Of a stretch of DNA of 64,000 bases, positions 44,387 to 53,435 are shown one piece after another. Location of the stretch: positions 91,464 through 155,463 of the forward strand of contig JAKPXB010000040.1 in NCBI GenBank assembly GCA_029570375.1, given 5' to 3'. Source of the stretch: Bacillota bacterium (GTDB lineage Bacteria > Bacillota > Clostridia > Saccharofermentanales > DTU023). Numbering within the stretch: position 1 is the stretch's first letter; each line of letters opens with the position of its first letter. Position numbers and translations under genes: made by a program. The notes below the pieces were generated by a model. It was given only the letters and a program-made list of their open reading frames with translations. It made no database searches and was not told the origin of the DNA.

Positions 44387-46723
44387 TTATGGCGGCGTCA
44401 CGGCCGAAGCTGTTGTGCTGGAAGGTGGCTCCTGCGAAGGTTGAGTCACCTCGCCGGTTTTTTCAGATATCGATGTGCCCGACGCCGTCGATTCAGGCGG
44501 GGGCGGCGATGTCGGAACCGTTGTTTCAGCGGTTGACGGCAGAGAAGAAGGTAACGATGTTTCAGACGGCTCTGTCTCGGATGAAACCGTTGAGCCCACA
44601 GACTCGCTGGAAGGAACCGTTTCTGAGGTAGGGGGTGTTGTCTTGGTGACCGTTGACAATGGAGACGACGCCGGTGTTGTTGTCGACGGTGCCGTTGTCG
44701 TTGGTGGCGGAGACGGGGGAACTTTCGTCCCGATCTTCACTACCTTGTCAACCGGTTCTCGCTCAACAACGCTCTCTCTTAATCTGCGCCACGACTCAAC
44801 ATTATCGATGTATTCAACATCATAGGTTTCTTTCTTCACGCCATTCACGCCCTCGCGAACGACGACGCTCTGACCAGCCTGAAGTGTCGGGTCATTCTCT
44901 TCGATGACTTTGTAAGGAATTGACACATACACCTCAACGACCTTCATGACTTTCTCTCGCGCACCTGCCCATCTGAAAACACCGTTCGGTCCTCTCTTCT
45001 GCGCTTCCTGCAGCGAAATCCCGTAGAACTGATAACGCGGAATCGCGTCCGAGACAAAAGTCCTCCCGCCGAGTGTCACCATCACCCATGAATGCGTCTC
45101 CATGTCATTCATCATCGAATAGTTGGGAATACCGAGACGTGTCAGAAGAGCGCGGTTCGTAAACTGATGGATAAAGCAATCGCCATTACGCTGCGAAAGT
45201 CCTCTGATCGCGCCGCTGATCCAATCCGTTCGGTTCGTCTGAGAGGTATACCGCAATGAGCGGGCAATCCATTTCATCACCTGATAGCCCTGTTCATATA
45301 GAGACATATCCCCATGTACAATCTGGCGGAGTACCGAGTCACACAACTGATCCAGCTGCGCATTACCTGTCGAACGTTTAGGCGAATAAGGAGTGCGGTG
45401 CTTCACTGTCACCTGCGCAGACTGAGAAGATGTATTCCCCGAAGCATCCCGCGCCGTATAGATCACTGTATATGTCCCCGGAATATTTTCATTGACGCGG
45501 GAACGATCAACCGTGACGACAGGTTTCGGATCGCAGTCATCCCGCGCGAAGACGCCCTGCATGTATGACCGGTTATCTCCCCGCCGGTAGTACGTAAAAC
45601 TGTTTACACCATACAGAACAGGCGCTTGGGAATCACGAATAACCGTCAGAGTGGAACGGAGCCTGATGCGGTTGTTACCTTCGTCAATCACATCAATCTC
45701 TACGTCGGATGTCCCTATGCGATTGAACACCGGTTGTTTCACAAATTTGTATTTCACACTGGTCGCGTCACGCACATCCGTTACAAACTGTGACGGCTGC
45801 AAAGAAACACCCGCATAGGTTGTCCGGGGCACTGATGTCGCCGAAGGTTTCACCGTATCAACGATATCAACGAAACATATCAGTGCTTTGTTGTTCCAAT
45901 CAAAGAGTACTTCCTGCCGACTCACATGATTAAAAGTGATTTTTTTCAAATCACTGATTAAACGGACCTCTTCCGGCAACTGTCCGCCGAGTATAAATTC
46001 CTCTGATGTTAACGGTTGTTTTCTCCCGGCCTCGACCGTAATCGCTTCTTTGATCGAAATAAATGAGACATCCAAAGTCAGTGAAGTCCGGTTGCCCCCC
46101 GCATCTTCAGCAATCACCGTTACTTTCTGCGTACCGGGGACATCCGCTTTCGGCTTCTCCAAAAAAGACAAATTGGTCTCTGTGGCGTCTTCCAGAGACT
46201 CAATAAAAGCATCCGGTGTAAGCGCACTCATGAGAGGAACGACAACATGCCTGCCCGTCATCTTGGGGGGAATCGTATCGACAACTCGCAGCCATGATGA
46301 GTACACGCGAGGGCCAGCCTGTACTGAGACCTGATAATCGCCGGGAGTATCCAGATCAACAGCGGATAAGTCGCCGACAAAATAGCCTTTCTCTTCCCGG
46401 TCGAGTAAAAACGACGAGACATCGACACCGTCACTGCCCGCCTCCACTATAACCTCTGATCGAACACGCGGTTTGTTGTACCATTGTTCATATTCTTCCT
46501 GACGCTGCCGTTCGTCCTGCTCATCCTTCCGTAGCGCTTCCACATCCCCGCGGGCAAATTCGGCCTTATTCATGTGTTGATCCCATACGGAGGCACCGAT
46601 CAGCGCGCTGAAAGCAATGGAAACAATAAAAATAATCAGAACAGTTTTGACAATAAATTCTTTTGGCAGAGATGGAGAATTGATCTGGTCATGGCGCTGA
46701 AAAATTCGACTGTATTGAAACAT
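44387..46723 (-). CDS. Membrane-anchored transglutaminase-like protein with Ig-like and G5 domains
   Basis: The 778-aa product has a short cytoplasmic N-terminus, one membrane segment (~25-47) and a large external part. Ig/HYR-like modules span about 85-440. A transglutaminase-like domain spans ~450-600, with Cys in NGDCFIHQF, His in METHSWVMV and Asp in FVSDAIPRY. A G5-type domain follows at ~605-670 (VVVREGVNGVKKETYDVEYI), then a ~110-residue Ser/Thr/Pro-rich tail. No LPxTG sorting signal is seen. It probably cross-links or cleaves cell-wall peptides. It lies first in the operon with a lipoprotein and the O-acyltransferase pair. Confidence 0.82.
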   Translation of the reverse strand: MFQYSRIFQRHDQINSPSLPKEFIVKTVLIIFIVSIAFSALIGASVWDQHMNKAEFARGDVEALRKDEQDERQRQEEYEQWYNKPRVRSEVIVEAGSDGVDVSSFLLDREEKGYFVGDLSAVDLDTPGDYQVSVQAGPRVYSSWLRVVDTIPPKMTGRHVVVPLMSALTPDAFIESLEDATETNLSFLEKPKADVPGTQKVTVIAEDAGGNRTSLTLDVSFISIKEAITVEAGRKQPLTSEEFILGGQLPEEVRLISDLKKITFNHVSRQEVLFDWNNKALICFVDIVDTVKPSATSVPRTTYAGVSLQPSQFVTDVRDATSVKYKFVKQPVFNRIGTSDVEIDVIDEGNNRIRLRSTLTVIRDSQAPVLYGVNSFTYYRRGDNRSYMQGVFARDDCDPKPVVTVDRSRVNENIPGTYTVIYTARDASGNTSSQSAQVTVKHRTPYSPKRSTGNAQLDQLCDSVLRQIVHGDMSLYEQGYQVMKWIARSLRYTSQTNRTDWISGAIRGLSQRNGDCFIHQFTNRALLTRLGIPNYSMMNDMETHSWVMVTLGGRTFVSDAIPRYQFYGISLQEAQKRGPNGVFRWAGAREKVMKVVEVYVSIPYKVIEENDPTLQAGQSVVVREGVNGVKKETYDVEYIDNVESWRRLRESVVEREPVDKVVKIGTKVPPSPPPTTTAPSTTTPASSPLSTVTKTTPPTSETVPSSESVGSTVSSETEPSETSLPSSLPSTAETTVPTSPPPPESTASGTSISEKTGEVTQPSQEPPSSTTASAVTPP

Positions 46724-46938
46724 ATGTCATATCCTGTCATTTTGATGACCAATGCATACTTCGAACTGGAAGCTTTGCGATGAATCACAGCACGACCCAA
46801 GGAATGGTTAGATGACTGCTTGTATATAATACCATGAAAATACTCCGTCCAATCCCCCCGGACTGCAGTAAACAACCACAAAGCCGATTCAATCAGACAG
46901 CTTTTAACAACTCGACCCGTTCTCTGGAACTTGTTCTG

Positions 46939-47697
46939 TTAAGGCGCGGCATCGAGGTTTTTTTGACTGTCCGCAGGCTCCCCGGCCTTTTTATTCGAAA
47001 TCCTGTAGAAAACGATGCCGACCAGAGCGGCGGCAGCCCCGATTCCAAAGACAAAAGCCGCAAAACCGTACCTCTTGGATCCTAGCAATCCGCCGCCAAC
47101 CGTCGAAGTCACCACAGAGAAAAAGCGCGCGAACAGCAGTTTCAGCCATGTGCCCAGTTTCATCGGTGTGAGTCCCGCGAGATAAGTCAGAATGTCTTTC
47201 GGCGTTCCGGGGATGAGGAGAAGGAGAAACATGAGGAGGTTAAGCTGTTTGGGTTTATGAAAAATCTTCACAGCGTCGATTTTCTCAGATTCAAAAAACA
47301 ATTCAACGACCGGACGCCCGAATCGTTTGACAAACAGAAAGATCAAAACACTCGCGGCATAGATCGCGGCCATCGACAGCAGGGTTCCTTCCCATGAGCC
47401 AAACGCGTAACCGGCGGCAATTTCGAAGGGCTCGCCGGGTATGATCGCGAGCACGACCTGGACCATCACCGCAATAAAAAACAAAAACCGACTCGTAACC
47501 GGGTGTCTCGCGACCAGGGCACGCACCTTCTCCGCGTCCGCGAGAAACCGGACGAGGGGTCTGCCCCAGATCATAAAAATGAGCGCGGGTCCGACGGTCA
47601 TCAAGACCATCAGCGAAATGGCAAGGATACGCTGAAAGAGGCGCCGGCGGCGCGCGGCTAAAAGTGTCCCCGCAGGTTTGAATTGATTATCTGTCAT
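46939..47697 (-). CDS. TVP38/TMEM64-type (DedA-like) membrane protein
   Basis: The 252-aa protein has about six hydrophobic segments and family hallmarks: the IIPGEPFEIAAGYAFG stretch near residue 88, a basic-flanked amphipathic helix, and LIPGTPKDILTYLAGLTPM near 162, with a conserved Pro-Gly-x-Pro pattern. Members are envelope proteins implicated in lipid carrier or phospholipid translocation. The C-terminal 15 residues are polar. No close operon partner is present. Confidence 0.85.
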   Translation of the reverse strand: MTDNQFKPAGTLLAARRRRLFQRILAISLMVLMTVGPALIFMIWGRPLVRFLADAEKVRALVARHPVTSRFLFFIAVMVQVVLAIIPGEPFEIAAGYAFGSWEGTLLSMAAIYAASVLIFLFVKRFGRPVVELFFESEKIDAVKIFHKPKQLNLLMFLLLLIPGTPKDILTYLAGLTPMKLGTWLKLLFARFFSVVTSTVGGGLLGSKRYGFAAFVFGIGAAAALVGIVFYRISNKKAGEPADSQKNLDAAP

Positions 47698-47723
47698 CTG
47701 GTTTTTTCACAATTCTGTTAACA

Positions 47724-47752
47724 AAGGCGCAAGCCTGTTAAACTTGCGCCTT
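47724..47752. terminator. Hairpin between the Tim44-like and TVP38 genes
   Basis: AAGGCGCAAG and CTTGCGCCTT form a perfect 10-bp stem with a 9-base loop, 43 bp after the stop of the gene at 47795 on the minus strand. Only TTTG follows on that strand, so termination is plausible but not certain. Confidence 0.55.
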
Positions 47753-47794
47753 AAACCGTCAAATAGTTCACGCCATGAAAGGCAGGATCTGCCG

Positions 47795-48718
47795 CTACAG
47801 CGTCTGCTGCGCGACACCGGCGATGTTGGAAAGCACCCAATCGAATTCCGGCGCCGAAACGATGGAATGGCAGTATGCGCAGCGCGCGGATTGCGTCAGA
47901 TCGATCGGAGCGCCGCAGTGCGGGCAGTTCCTGCTGATCTCCGATTTTCCGGATTCGTCGGGGGCTGCCGTCTGTACGCCTTTTGATCGGATCATGGTCC
48001 AGTCGTATGTCATAAATTTCTCACGCTTGGGATCGCCGGAAACGACACCTCCCGTGTTTCGATCGATCGTGTAATCGACAATCCTCGTCGTCAGTCTCAG
48101 GGATAGGTTATCGTTCTGATCATCCTGATAGAATTGTTTAAGCGCAACATTCATCACGGCGATCCGTTCGATCCTGTTGATATACCCGCGGCTTATCAGC
48201 TCTTGCAGCTGACGCGCCATCTGACTGAAGAGATCATCCGTCATACGGGCGCGCATCGGCTCCCAGTCCTGGTTCTCCCACGCGCGCTGCATCTCCGTAT
48301 AGAGGTTTGCCACTTTCTCGCGCATTTCGGCTTCCGTAAAGAACGGGTCCACCTGACGAACCTGATCCGCGACCGCGGCAGACTGTTCAGGCGTAATCTG
48401 CCTCACCGCCGGTGTCACGCTGCCGCGATGTCCCCCTCTGGACTTGAGGAACAGGAAAATGAGCACGATAATAATGATGAAAACCGTTCCGCCGGTTCCG
48501 CCGGAGACAATAGGTATGCCAAAGAATCCGTCACCGCCGCTGAAACCTCCGCCGTCATTCCCGCCCGGATCAAAGTTGAAATCGTCATTCCCACCGAAAC
48601 CGCCGGCATCAAGGGGAGAGGGGAAAAGGCGTACCTGAGCCGATACCATCACACTGATGCCTGCCACGAGTGTCAGTACTATGAGAACAATCAATAGATG
48701 CTTCATCGATTTATTCAT
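47795..48718 (-). CDS. Tim44-like domain membrane protein with zinc ribbon
   Basis: The 307-aa product has an N-terminal hydrophobic segment (~5-27), a Gly/Phe/Asp-rich low-complexity stretch (~40-75), a second hydrophobic segment (~80-100), and a Tim44/MbA-type domain (~125-260). It ends with a zinc ribbon of two CxxC pairs (CPHC and CAYC) near residues 270-290. The ATG at 48718 is preceded by AAAGGCGGC; the frame is open further upstream but without a ribosome site. Function of such bacterial Tim44-like proteins is poorly known. Confidence 0.75.
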   Translation of the reverse strand: MNKSMKHLLIVLIVLTLVAGISVMVSAQVRLFPSPLDAGGFGGNDDFNFDPGGNDGGGFSGGDGFFGIPIVSGGTGGTVFIIIIVLIFLFLKSRGGHRGSVTPAVRQITPEQSAAVADQVRQVDPFFTEAEMREKVANLYTEMQRAWENQDWEPMRARMTDDLFSQMARQLQELISRGYINRIERIAVMNVALKQFYQDDQNDNLSLRLTTRIVDYTIDRNTGGVVSGDPKREKFMTYDWTMIRSKGVQTAAPDESGKSEISRNCPHCGAPIDLTQSARCAYCHSIVSAPEFDWVLSNIAGVAQQTL

Positions 48719-48948
48719 AACACAAAAGCCGCCTTTCACAAATGCCGCATGCCCGCCGGTTGTTCTGCTTAAAGACTCGGTCAGGGACAGAGCCGCGATA
48801 ACGCAAACACAAGTCTCTCCTGAACAAACTATAGCACGGGTTCGGGCAAAATAGCATAGCTTCTCCGGTGAATTCACTCATCTGCCAATGATTTGTCACC
48901 GGGTCATCGATCGTGCATTTATTCTCATTGTTTTGTCAAAGACAGCCG

Positions 48949-49812
48949 TTAACCCACGCGCTCTGACATGATAATCTCAATTTCTTCCGGATTGAGGCCG
49001 ACCATGGCCTCACCGAGGTTCTCGGAAATGCGCGCGAGGTGCTCGGGGTCATCGTAATGTCTGCATGCCTCTACGATCGCTTTCGCGCGCTTCACAGGAT
49101 CACCGGATTTGAAGACGCCGGATCCGACAAAGACGCCTTCCGCGCCGAGCTGCCGCATCAATGCCGCGTCCGCCGGCGTCGCGACGCCGCCGGCAGAGAA
49201 ATTCGGGACGGGGAGTTTCCCGTGGTCATGGACATAGCGGAGCAAGTCAATCGGCACCGCCAGATCGCGCGCCATCACATACAGCTCATCCTCGCGCAGC
49301 GAGACAGCCTTCCTGATTTCTCCGGTGATCTGGCGCATATGTTTGACAGCCTGGACGATATCGCCCGTTCCCGCTTCCCCTTTTGTCCGGATCATCTTAG
49401 CCCCCTCGGAAATCCGGCGAAGCGCTTCGCCGAGCCCGCGGGCTCCGCAGACAAAGGGAACGGCAAACAGATGCTTATCGATATGGTTCAGCTCATCGGC
49501 GGGCGTCAGTACTTCGCTCTCGTCGACAAAATCGACACCGACAGCTTCAAGGATCTGTGCTTCGACGAAATGCCCGATGCGCACTTTAGCCATCACGGGA
49601 ATCTTAACCGCTTTCATGATGGCTTTGATCATGCCGGGATCGCTCATTCTTGAAACGCCGCCTGCCGCTCTGATGTCAGCAGGAACGCGCTCAAGCGCCA
49701 TAATGGAGACGGCGCCCGCTTCTTCCGCGATCTTAGCCTGTTCGACGTTGACGACGTCCATAATGACGCCGCCCTTCAATTTCTCTGCCAATTCCCGATC
49801 AAATTCTTTCAT
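48949..49812 (-). CDS. pdxS: Pyridoxal 5'-phosphate synthase lyase subunit PdxS
   Basis: The 287-aa TIM-barrel enzyme makes PLP from ribose 5-phosphate, glyceraldehyde 3-phosphate and ammonia supplied by PdxT. Conserved elements are [17 protein letters not shown] near residue 18, the lysine in [10 protein letters not shown] near 80 and the lysine in [12 protein letters not shown] near 140. Length is normal. The ATG at 49812 has GGAGGGCATTTCGG upstream. No pdxT glutaminase gene is next to it, which is unusual in this phylum. PLP is a cofactor of SelA and several purine-region enzymes in this window. Confidence 0.95.
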   Translation of the reverse strand: MKEFDRELAEKLKGGVIMDVVNVEQAKIAEEAGAVSIMALERVPADIRAAGGVSRMSDPGMIKAIMKAVKIPVMAKVRIGHFVEAQILEAVGVDFVDESEVLTPADELNHIDKHLFAVPFVCGARGLGEALRRISEGAKMIRTKGEAGTGDIVQAVKHMRQITGEIRKAVSLREDELYVMARDLAVPIDLLRYVHDHGKLPVPNFSAGGVATPADAALMRQLGAEGVFVGSGVFKSGDPVKRAKAIVEACRHYDDPEHLARISENLGEAMVGLNPEEIEIIMSERVG

Positions 49813-49857
49813 CCGAAATGCCCTCCGTCATATGTAAAACAGATCAATAAACTCAGG

Positions 49858-49884
49858 AAAAAGGGGCCCTGCACAAAAGACCCC
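49858..49884 (-). terminator. Terminator at the end of the nrdD-nrdG operon
   Basis: On the minus strand GGGGTC....GGGCCCC forms a short GC-rich stem followed by TTTTT. It lies about 340 bp after nrdG and 46 bp before pdxS. Confidence 0.5.
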
Positions 49885-50221
49885 ATCACCGTTAACCTGC
49901 TCCTGTCGTCAGTATTATCAGTATACGACTGTCACTCCAAGAACGCAACAACGCGCAGGTTCTGAAGCCGCGATGGTTCGCCGCCGGGTCAGAAGTGTTG
50001 GAAGAAACGAAGATCACGCTCGAGGAAGGCGGCGTGCTCTTCCTGTTCAGTGACGGCGTCGGCCAATCCGGAATAGAGCGGAACCGTCCGCTGGGGTGGG
50101 GAGAAGGAGGAAAAAGGCAATCCATCCTGCTGAAATCCTCCGGCGTCATCAGGAGCAGCCGCCTCATCCATCGGACAAAGAGCGCAGATAAATTGTGCTC
50201 CCGCCACATAGTCCGCATGAA
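49885..50221. other. Stretch with ambiguous coding signals on both strands
   Basis: The 337 bp between nrdG and the terminator hold two competing frames. On plus, an open frame through about 49923-50306 contains ITLEEGGVLFLFSDGVG, which resembles the metal-binding end of SpoIIE/PP2C-type phosphatases. On minus, a frame 49989-50207 (GTG start) ends RDLRFFQHF. Neither has a ribosome site. I could not decide whether either is a real or decayed gene. Confidence 0.35.
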
Positions 50222-50803
50222 TCAGAATGTTCCGCGGTTTTCTACGCGTTTGATCTCGTCCGCGAGCCGTTTCCCTTTTCCCTCATTCATAGCGATGACC
50301 CGCTGATTCCGGCTCCCTCGGAACGGGATGTCCAACGACCGCTCGCCGATCAGAAAAGGACCATCAATGAGGAGGTCGATTTTGCCCATGAGAGCGTCGA
50401 CAGAAGCGTTCTCCCGGGCGATCACCTGCAGCTTATCAAGCGTAAAACCTGTATAACAGATCACATCGCCTCCCGCGGAATGAATATAGTCCGTTATATC
50501 AGCCAGCGGTTCCGGCTGCAAAAAGGGTTCGCCTCCGGAGAATGTCACGCCGGACAACAGCGGGTCGTCATCGTAAAGCGACAGAATTTCCTGAACCGCC
50601 ATGTCCCTGCCCCCGGAGGGATCGTGCGTCTCAGGGTTGTGGCATCCCGGGCAGTGATGCGGACACCCCTGTAAGAAAACGACAAGGCGCACTCCCGGAC
50701 CATCTGTCACCGATTCCGGCACAACGCCCGCCATGCGGATCTTCGCCGCGCAGGCCGCCTTTCCTGTATTAACGTTGGCTTCACCAAGATCTGCCGGCTT
50801 CAT
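50222..50803 (-). CDS. nrdG: Anaerobic ribonucleotide reductase activating protein
   Basis: The 193-aa radical SAM enzyme installs the glycyl radical on NrdD. The 4Fe-4S motif GCPHHCPGCHN (CxxxCxxC) lies near residues 47-56, and the SAM-binding TFSGGEP element near 88. The N-terminal ~23 residues before MAGVVPES are extra. The ATG at 50803 follows AGGATATAA. It begins 1 bp after the stop of the small glycyl-radical-motif gene, so the two are tightly coupled. Confidence 0.93.
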   Translation of the reverse strand: MKPADLGEANVNTGKAACAAKIRMAGVVPESVTDGPGVRLVVFLQGCPHHCPGCHNPETHDPSGGRDMAVQEILSLYDDDPLLSGVTFSGGEPFLQPEPLADITDYIHSAGGDVICYTGFTLDKLQVIARENASVDALMGKIDLLIDGPFLIGERSLDIPFRGSRNQRVIAMNEGKGKRLADEIKRVENRGTF

Positions 50804-50953
50804 TTATATCCTGACAATATGCTTGACGCGCTGGCGCTCTTCACTTTGTTTCGCGTCGTTAAATCGGTCGGTCGTTCCGACAAGGTACCCCGTGATCCTG
50901 CGGATACGCTGAAAATCGACTCCTTCTCCGATTTGTTTTCTCTTCTCTCGCAT
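50804..50953 (-). CDS. 49-aa protein carrying the NrdD glycyl-radical motif
   Basis: The small product contains RRITGYLVGTTDRFNDAK followed by RVKH, which matches the C-terminal glycyl-radical segment of class III ribonucleotide reductases (R-x-x-G-Y). The large NrdD encoded upstream ends after its zinc-ribbon region without this motif. The ATG at 50953 has its own AGAGGAAGCAGCT ribosome site, and 106 bp separate it from the nrdD stop, so this is a separately translated piece, not a simple frameshift. It most likely docks with NrdD and is activated by NrdG, whose gene starts immediately after. Confidence 0.8.
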   Translation of the reverse strand: MREKRKQIGEGVDFQRIRRITGYLVGTTDRFNDAKQSEERQRVKHIVRI

Positions 50954-51059
50954 AGCTGCTTCCTCTTTCCAGGTGCTTATGACCTCCGGCAAACGCGGTC
51001 ACAAGTCCGATTAATTCTGATATGATCTGTCTTATCCGCCTCTTCGCGCGGGCTGGCTG

Positions 51060-53369
51060 TCAGCACGAAAACGGGACATTTTTATACTTGTGTCTCAGTT
51101 CTTCCAGTTTTTCTGCTGAAATGGATTCGCCGGCCCTTCGGCCGCAGCGTGGGCAGACATCGTTGATAATCCCCGTGTACCCGCAGACGGGATCGCGGTC
51201 GATCGGGTGGTTGATCGATCCGTATCCGATCCCCTGTTCTTTCATGAACAGAACGATTCTTTCAAATGCATTGAGATTATTAGCTATATCGCCATCGAGT
51301 TCCACGTAGCTGATATGGCCGGCGTTTGTCAGGGCGTGGTACGGCGCTTCGCGGCGGATCTTACCTGCCGCTGTAATCGGGAAATAAACGGGCACATGAA
51401 ACGAATTAGTGTAATAATCGTGGTCGGTTATCCCCCGGAGCTCTCCGTATTTCTTGCGGTCGATGCGGAGAAAACGTCCCGAAAGTCCTTCTGCCGGCGT
51501 CGCGAGCAGTGTGTAGTTGAGACCTTCTTCCAGGCTTCTCTCGTCACAGCGCTGCCGCATATGGCGAATAATCCTGAGTCCGAGATCCTGACTCGCGTCA
51601 CTCTCCCCATGGTGCATGCCTGTCAGCGCGACGAGCGTTTCAGCGAGCCCGATGAATCCGACACTGAGCGTCCCGTTGCGCAGCACTTCGCCGATTTCGT
51701 CGTCCATACTGAGCTGTTCCGATCCGATCCAGACGCCCTGACCCATCAGGAAAGGGTAATTGTAAACGTGTTTCCGGCACTGAATGGCGAACCTGTGCTT
51801 CAGCTGTCTGAAAACGAGGTCGAGCCTCTCGTCCAGTATCTGAAAGAATCGGTCTACAGACCCTCTCGCCTCAATACCGAGGCGGGGCAGGTTGACGGAG
51901 GTAAAGGAGAGATTGCCCCTTCCTTTTGTCACTTCACACGCCGGATCATAAACATTACCTATGACGCGGGTTCGGCAGCCCATGTACGCGACTTCCGTAT
52001 CCGGATCATTTTCGCGGTAATACGCGAGATTGAAAGGCGCGTCAAGAAAGCTGAAATTGGGAAACAGACGCTTCGATGACGTTTCAATCGCTTTCCGAAA
52101 TAGATCGTAGTTGCGGTCACCGGGACAATTGACACCCTCTTTGACCTTGAATATCTGCACAGGGAAAATAGGCGTTTCGCCGTTTCCGAGTCCTTCAAGC
52201 GTCACATCGAGCAAGGCCGAGATGACCATACGCCCCGCTTCCGATGTATCCGTGCCGTAATTGAGCGAACTGAACGGCACCTGCGCACCGGCGCGCGAGT
52301 TCATCGTATTGAGGTTGTGGACGAGCGCCTGCATCGCCTGATTTGTGTCATCCCTCGTCCTTTCAAGCGCCAGTTCAAGCGCACGGCTGAGATCCACCGT
52401 GAAATCGCCGGAGAGCAATTGCGCCAGATTATCCCGCATAGCAGGCATATCCTCGAGTTTGTCCAGCTTATTGACAACCTCCGCCGTCTTGTCCGCATCA
52501 AGGTGCTCTCCGGACAGATCCGCCCAGCCCTGAAGAATATTGAGAACTTTTTTCCTGAAAGTCTTGATGACACCGGGAGCCATCGCGAAGTCAAAATCGG
52601 GGATCGACTGTCCGCCGTGCATTTCATTCTGGTTCGCCTGCAGCGCGATACAGGCAAGCGCTGCGTAACTGATAATGCTCTTCGGCTCACGGAGATAGCC
52701 GTGCCCCGTCGAAAAACCATTGTGGAAGAGTTTATGCAGGTCAAGCTGACAGCAGGTCTCCGTCAGCATATAGAAATCTTTATCGTGAATATGAATATCG
52801 CCATTCGAATGGGCCTGCGCCATTTCCTCCGGGAGAATATAGTGATCAATAAAATACTTCGAACCCTCGGAGCCGTATTTGAGCATGGTTCCCATCGCCG
52901 TGTCAGCGTCGATGTTCGCGTTCTCCCGCTTCATGTCGACATCATGGGCATTCGCGAAAGTCATGTCCTGAAAGAGCTTCATGAGGTCATCCGCGGAATC
53001 GCGCCGCCTCGTATGCGCTTCGCGGTAGATGATAAAAGCCTTGGTCGTTCGGAAAAGGCGCTCAGAAAACAAGGTGTATTCGACAATATCCTGAATTTCC
53101 TCCACTGAAGGCGTATCAGAGGAAAAAGAAGAAACCACCTGGTCAGTCATCTGATCGAGCATCTCTTCCGACACATATTCGCTGGGAACAGAACGGTTGG
53201 CCAGTTCCATCGCGCGCCTTATTTTCGTGCGGTCGAACGCGGCTAAAGTTCCGTCCCGCTTAATCACGTGGGTCGGAACCGCGCGCGACGCGCCGCCTTG
53301 TTGGCATGTCTCCCGCGCGTTCGCGATCTCCGCTGAATGTAAAGTGCTCATCTCACAGGCTATTGGCAT
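51060..53369 (-). CDS. nrdD: Anaerobic ribonucleoside-triphosphate reductase, large part lacking the glycyl-radical segment
   Basis: The 769-aa protein reduces ribonucleotides to deoxyribonucleotides under anoxic conditions. Residues ~30-125 form an ATP-cone (VIKRDGTLAAFDRTKIRRAM), giving allosteric control; the catalytic barrel follows. Near the end are CGYTGIINDVCPRCGRR cysteines of a zinc site, but the first cysteine expected before CGY is Asp-Pro-Val here. The protein ends with VPFSC and has no R-x-x-G-Y motif; that is encoded by the next gene. The ATG at 53369 follows AAAGGGGCGGACGG. NrdR-like boxes lie just upstream. Confidence 0.92.
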   Translation of the reverse strand: MPIACEMSTLHSAEIANARETCQQGGASRAVPTHVIKRDGTLAAFDRTKIRRAMELANRSVPSEYVSEEMLDQMTDQVVSSFSSDTPSVEEIQDIVEYTLFSERLFRTTKAFIIYREAHTRRRDSADDLMKLFQDMTFANAHDVDMKRENANIDADTAMGTMLKYGSEGSKYFIDHYILPEEMAQAHSNGDIHIHDKDFYMLTETCCQLDLHKLFHNGFSTGHGYLREPKSIISYAALACIALQANQNEMHGGQSIPDFDFAMAPGVIKTFRKKVLNILQGWADLSGEHLDADKTAEVVNKLDKLEDMPAMRDNLAQLLSGDFTVDLSRALELALERTRDDTNQAMQALVHNLNTMNSRAGAQVPFSSLNYGTDTSEAGRMVISALLDVTLEGLGNGETPIFPVQIFKVKEGVNCPGDRNYDLFRKAIETSSKRLFPNFSFLDAPFNLAYYRENDPDTEVAYMGCRTRVIGNVYDPACEVTKGRGNLSFTSVNLPRLGIEARGSVDRFFQILDERLDLVFRQLKHRFAIQCRKHVYNYPFLMGQGVWIGSEQLSMDDEIGEVLRNGTLSVGFIGLAETLVALTGMHHGESDASQDLGLRIIRHMRQRCDERSLEEGLNYTLLATPAEGLSGRFLRIDRKKYGELRGITDHDYYTNSFHVPVYFPITAAGKIRREAPYHALTNAGHISYVELDGDIANNLNAFERIVLFMKEQGIGYGSINHPIDRDPVCGYTGIINDVCPRCGRRAGESISAEKLEELRHKYKNVPFSC

Positions 53370-53387
53370 CCGTCCGCCCCTTTCGGA

Positions 53388-53435
53388 CTACATTATGTAG
53401 TGTATAGTTCCAAAGGAAGATACCATATGTAGTGG
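53388..53435 (-). promoter_or_regulatory. Pair of NrdR-box-like operators upstream of nrdD
   Basis: Two 16-bp sites at 53388-53403 and 53420-53435 each match 12 of 16 positions of the NrdR consensus as I remember it (acaCwAtATaTwGtgt). They share TATGTAGTG. They are exactly 32 bp apart, about three helical turns, the spacing usual for NrdR box pairs. Repression of nrdD-nrdG by NrdR when dNTP/ATP is high is inferred. The rest of the gap 53370-53674 shows no gene. Confidence 0.65.
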
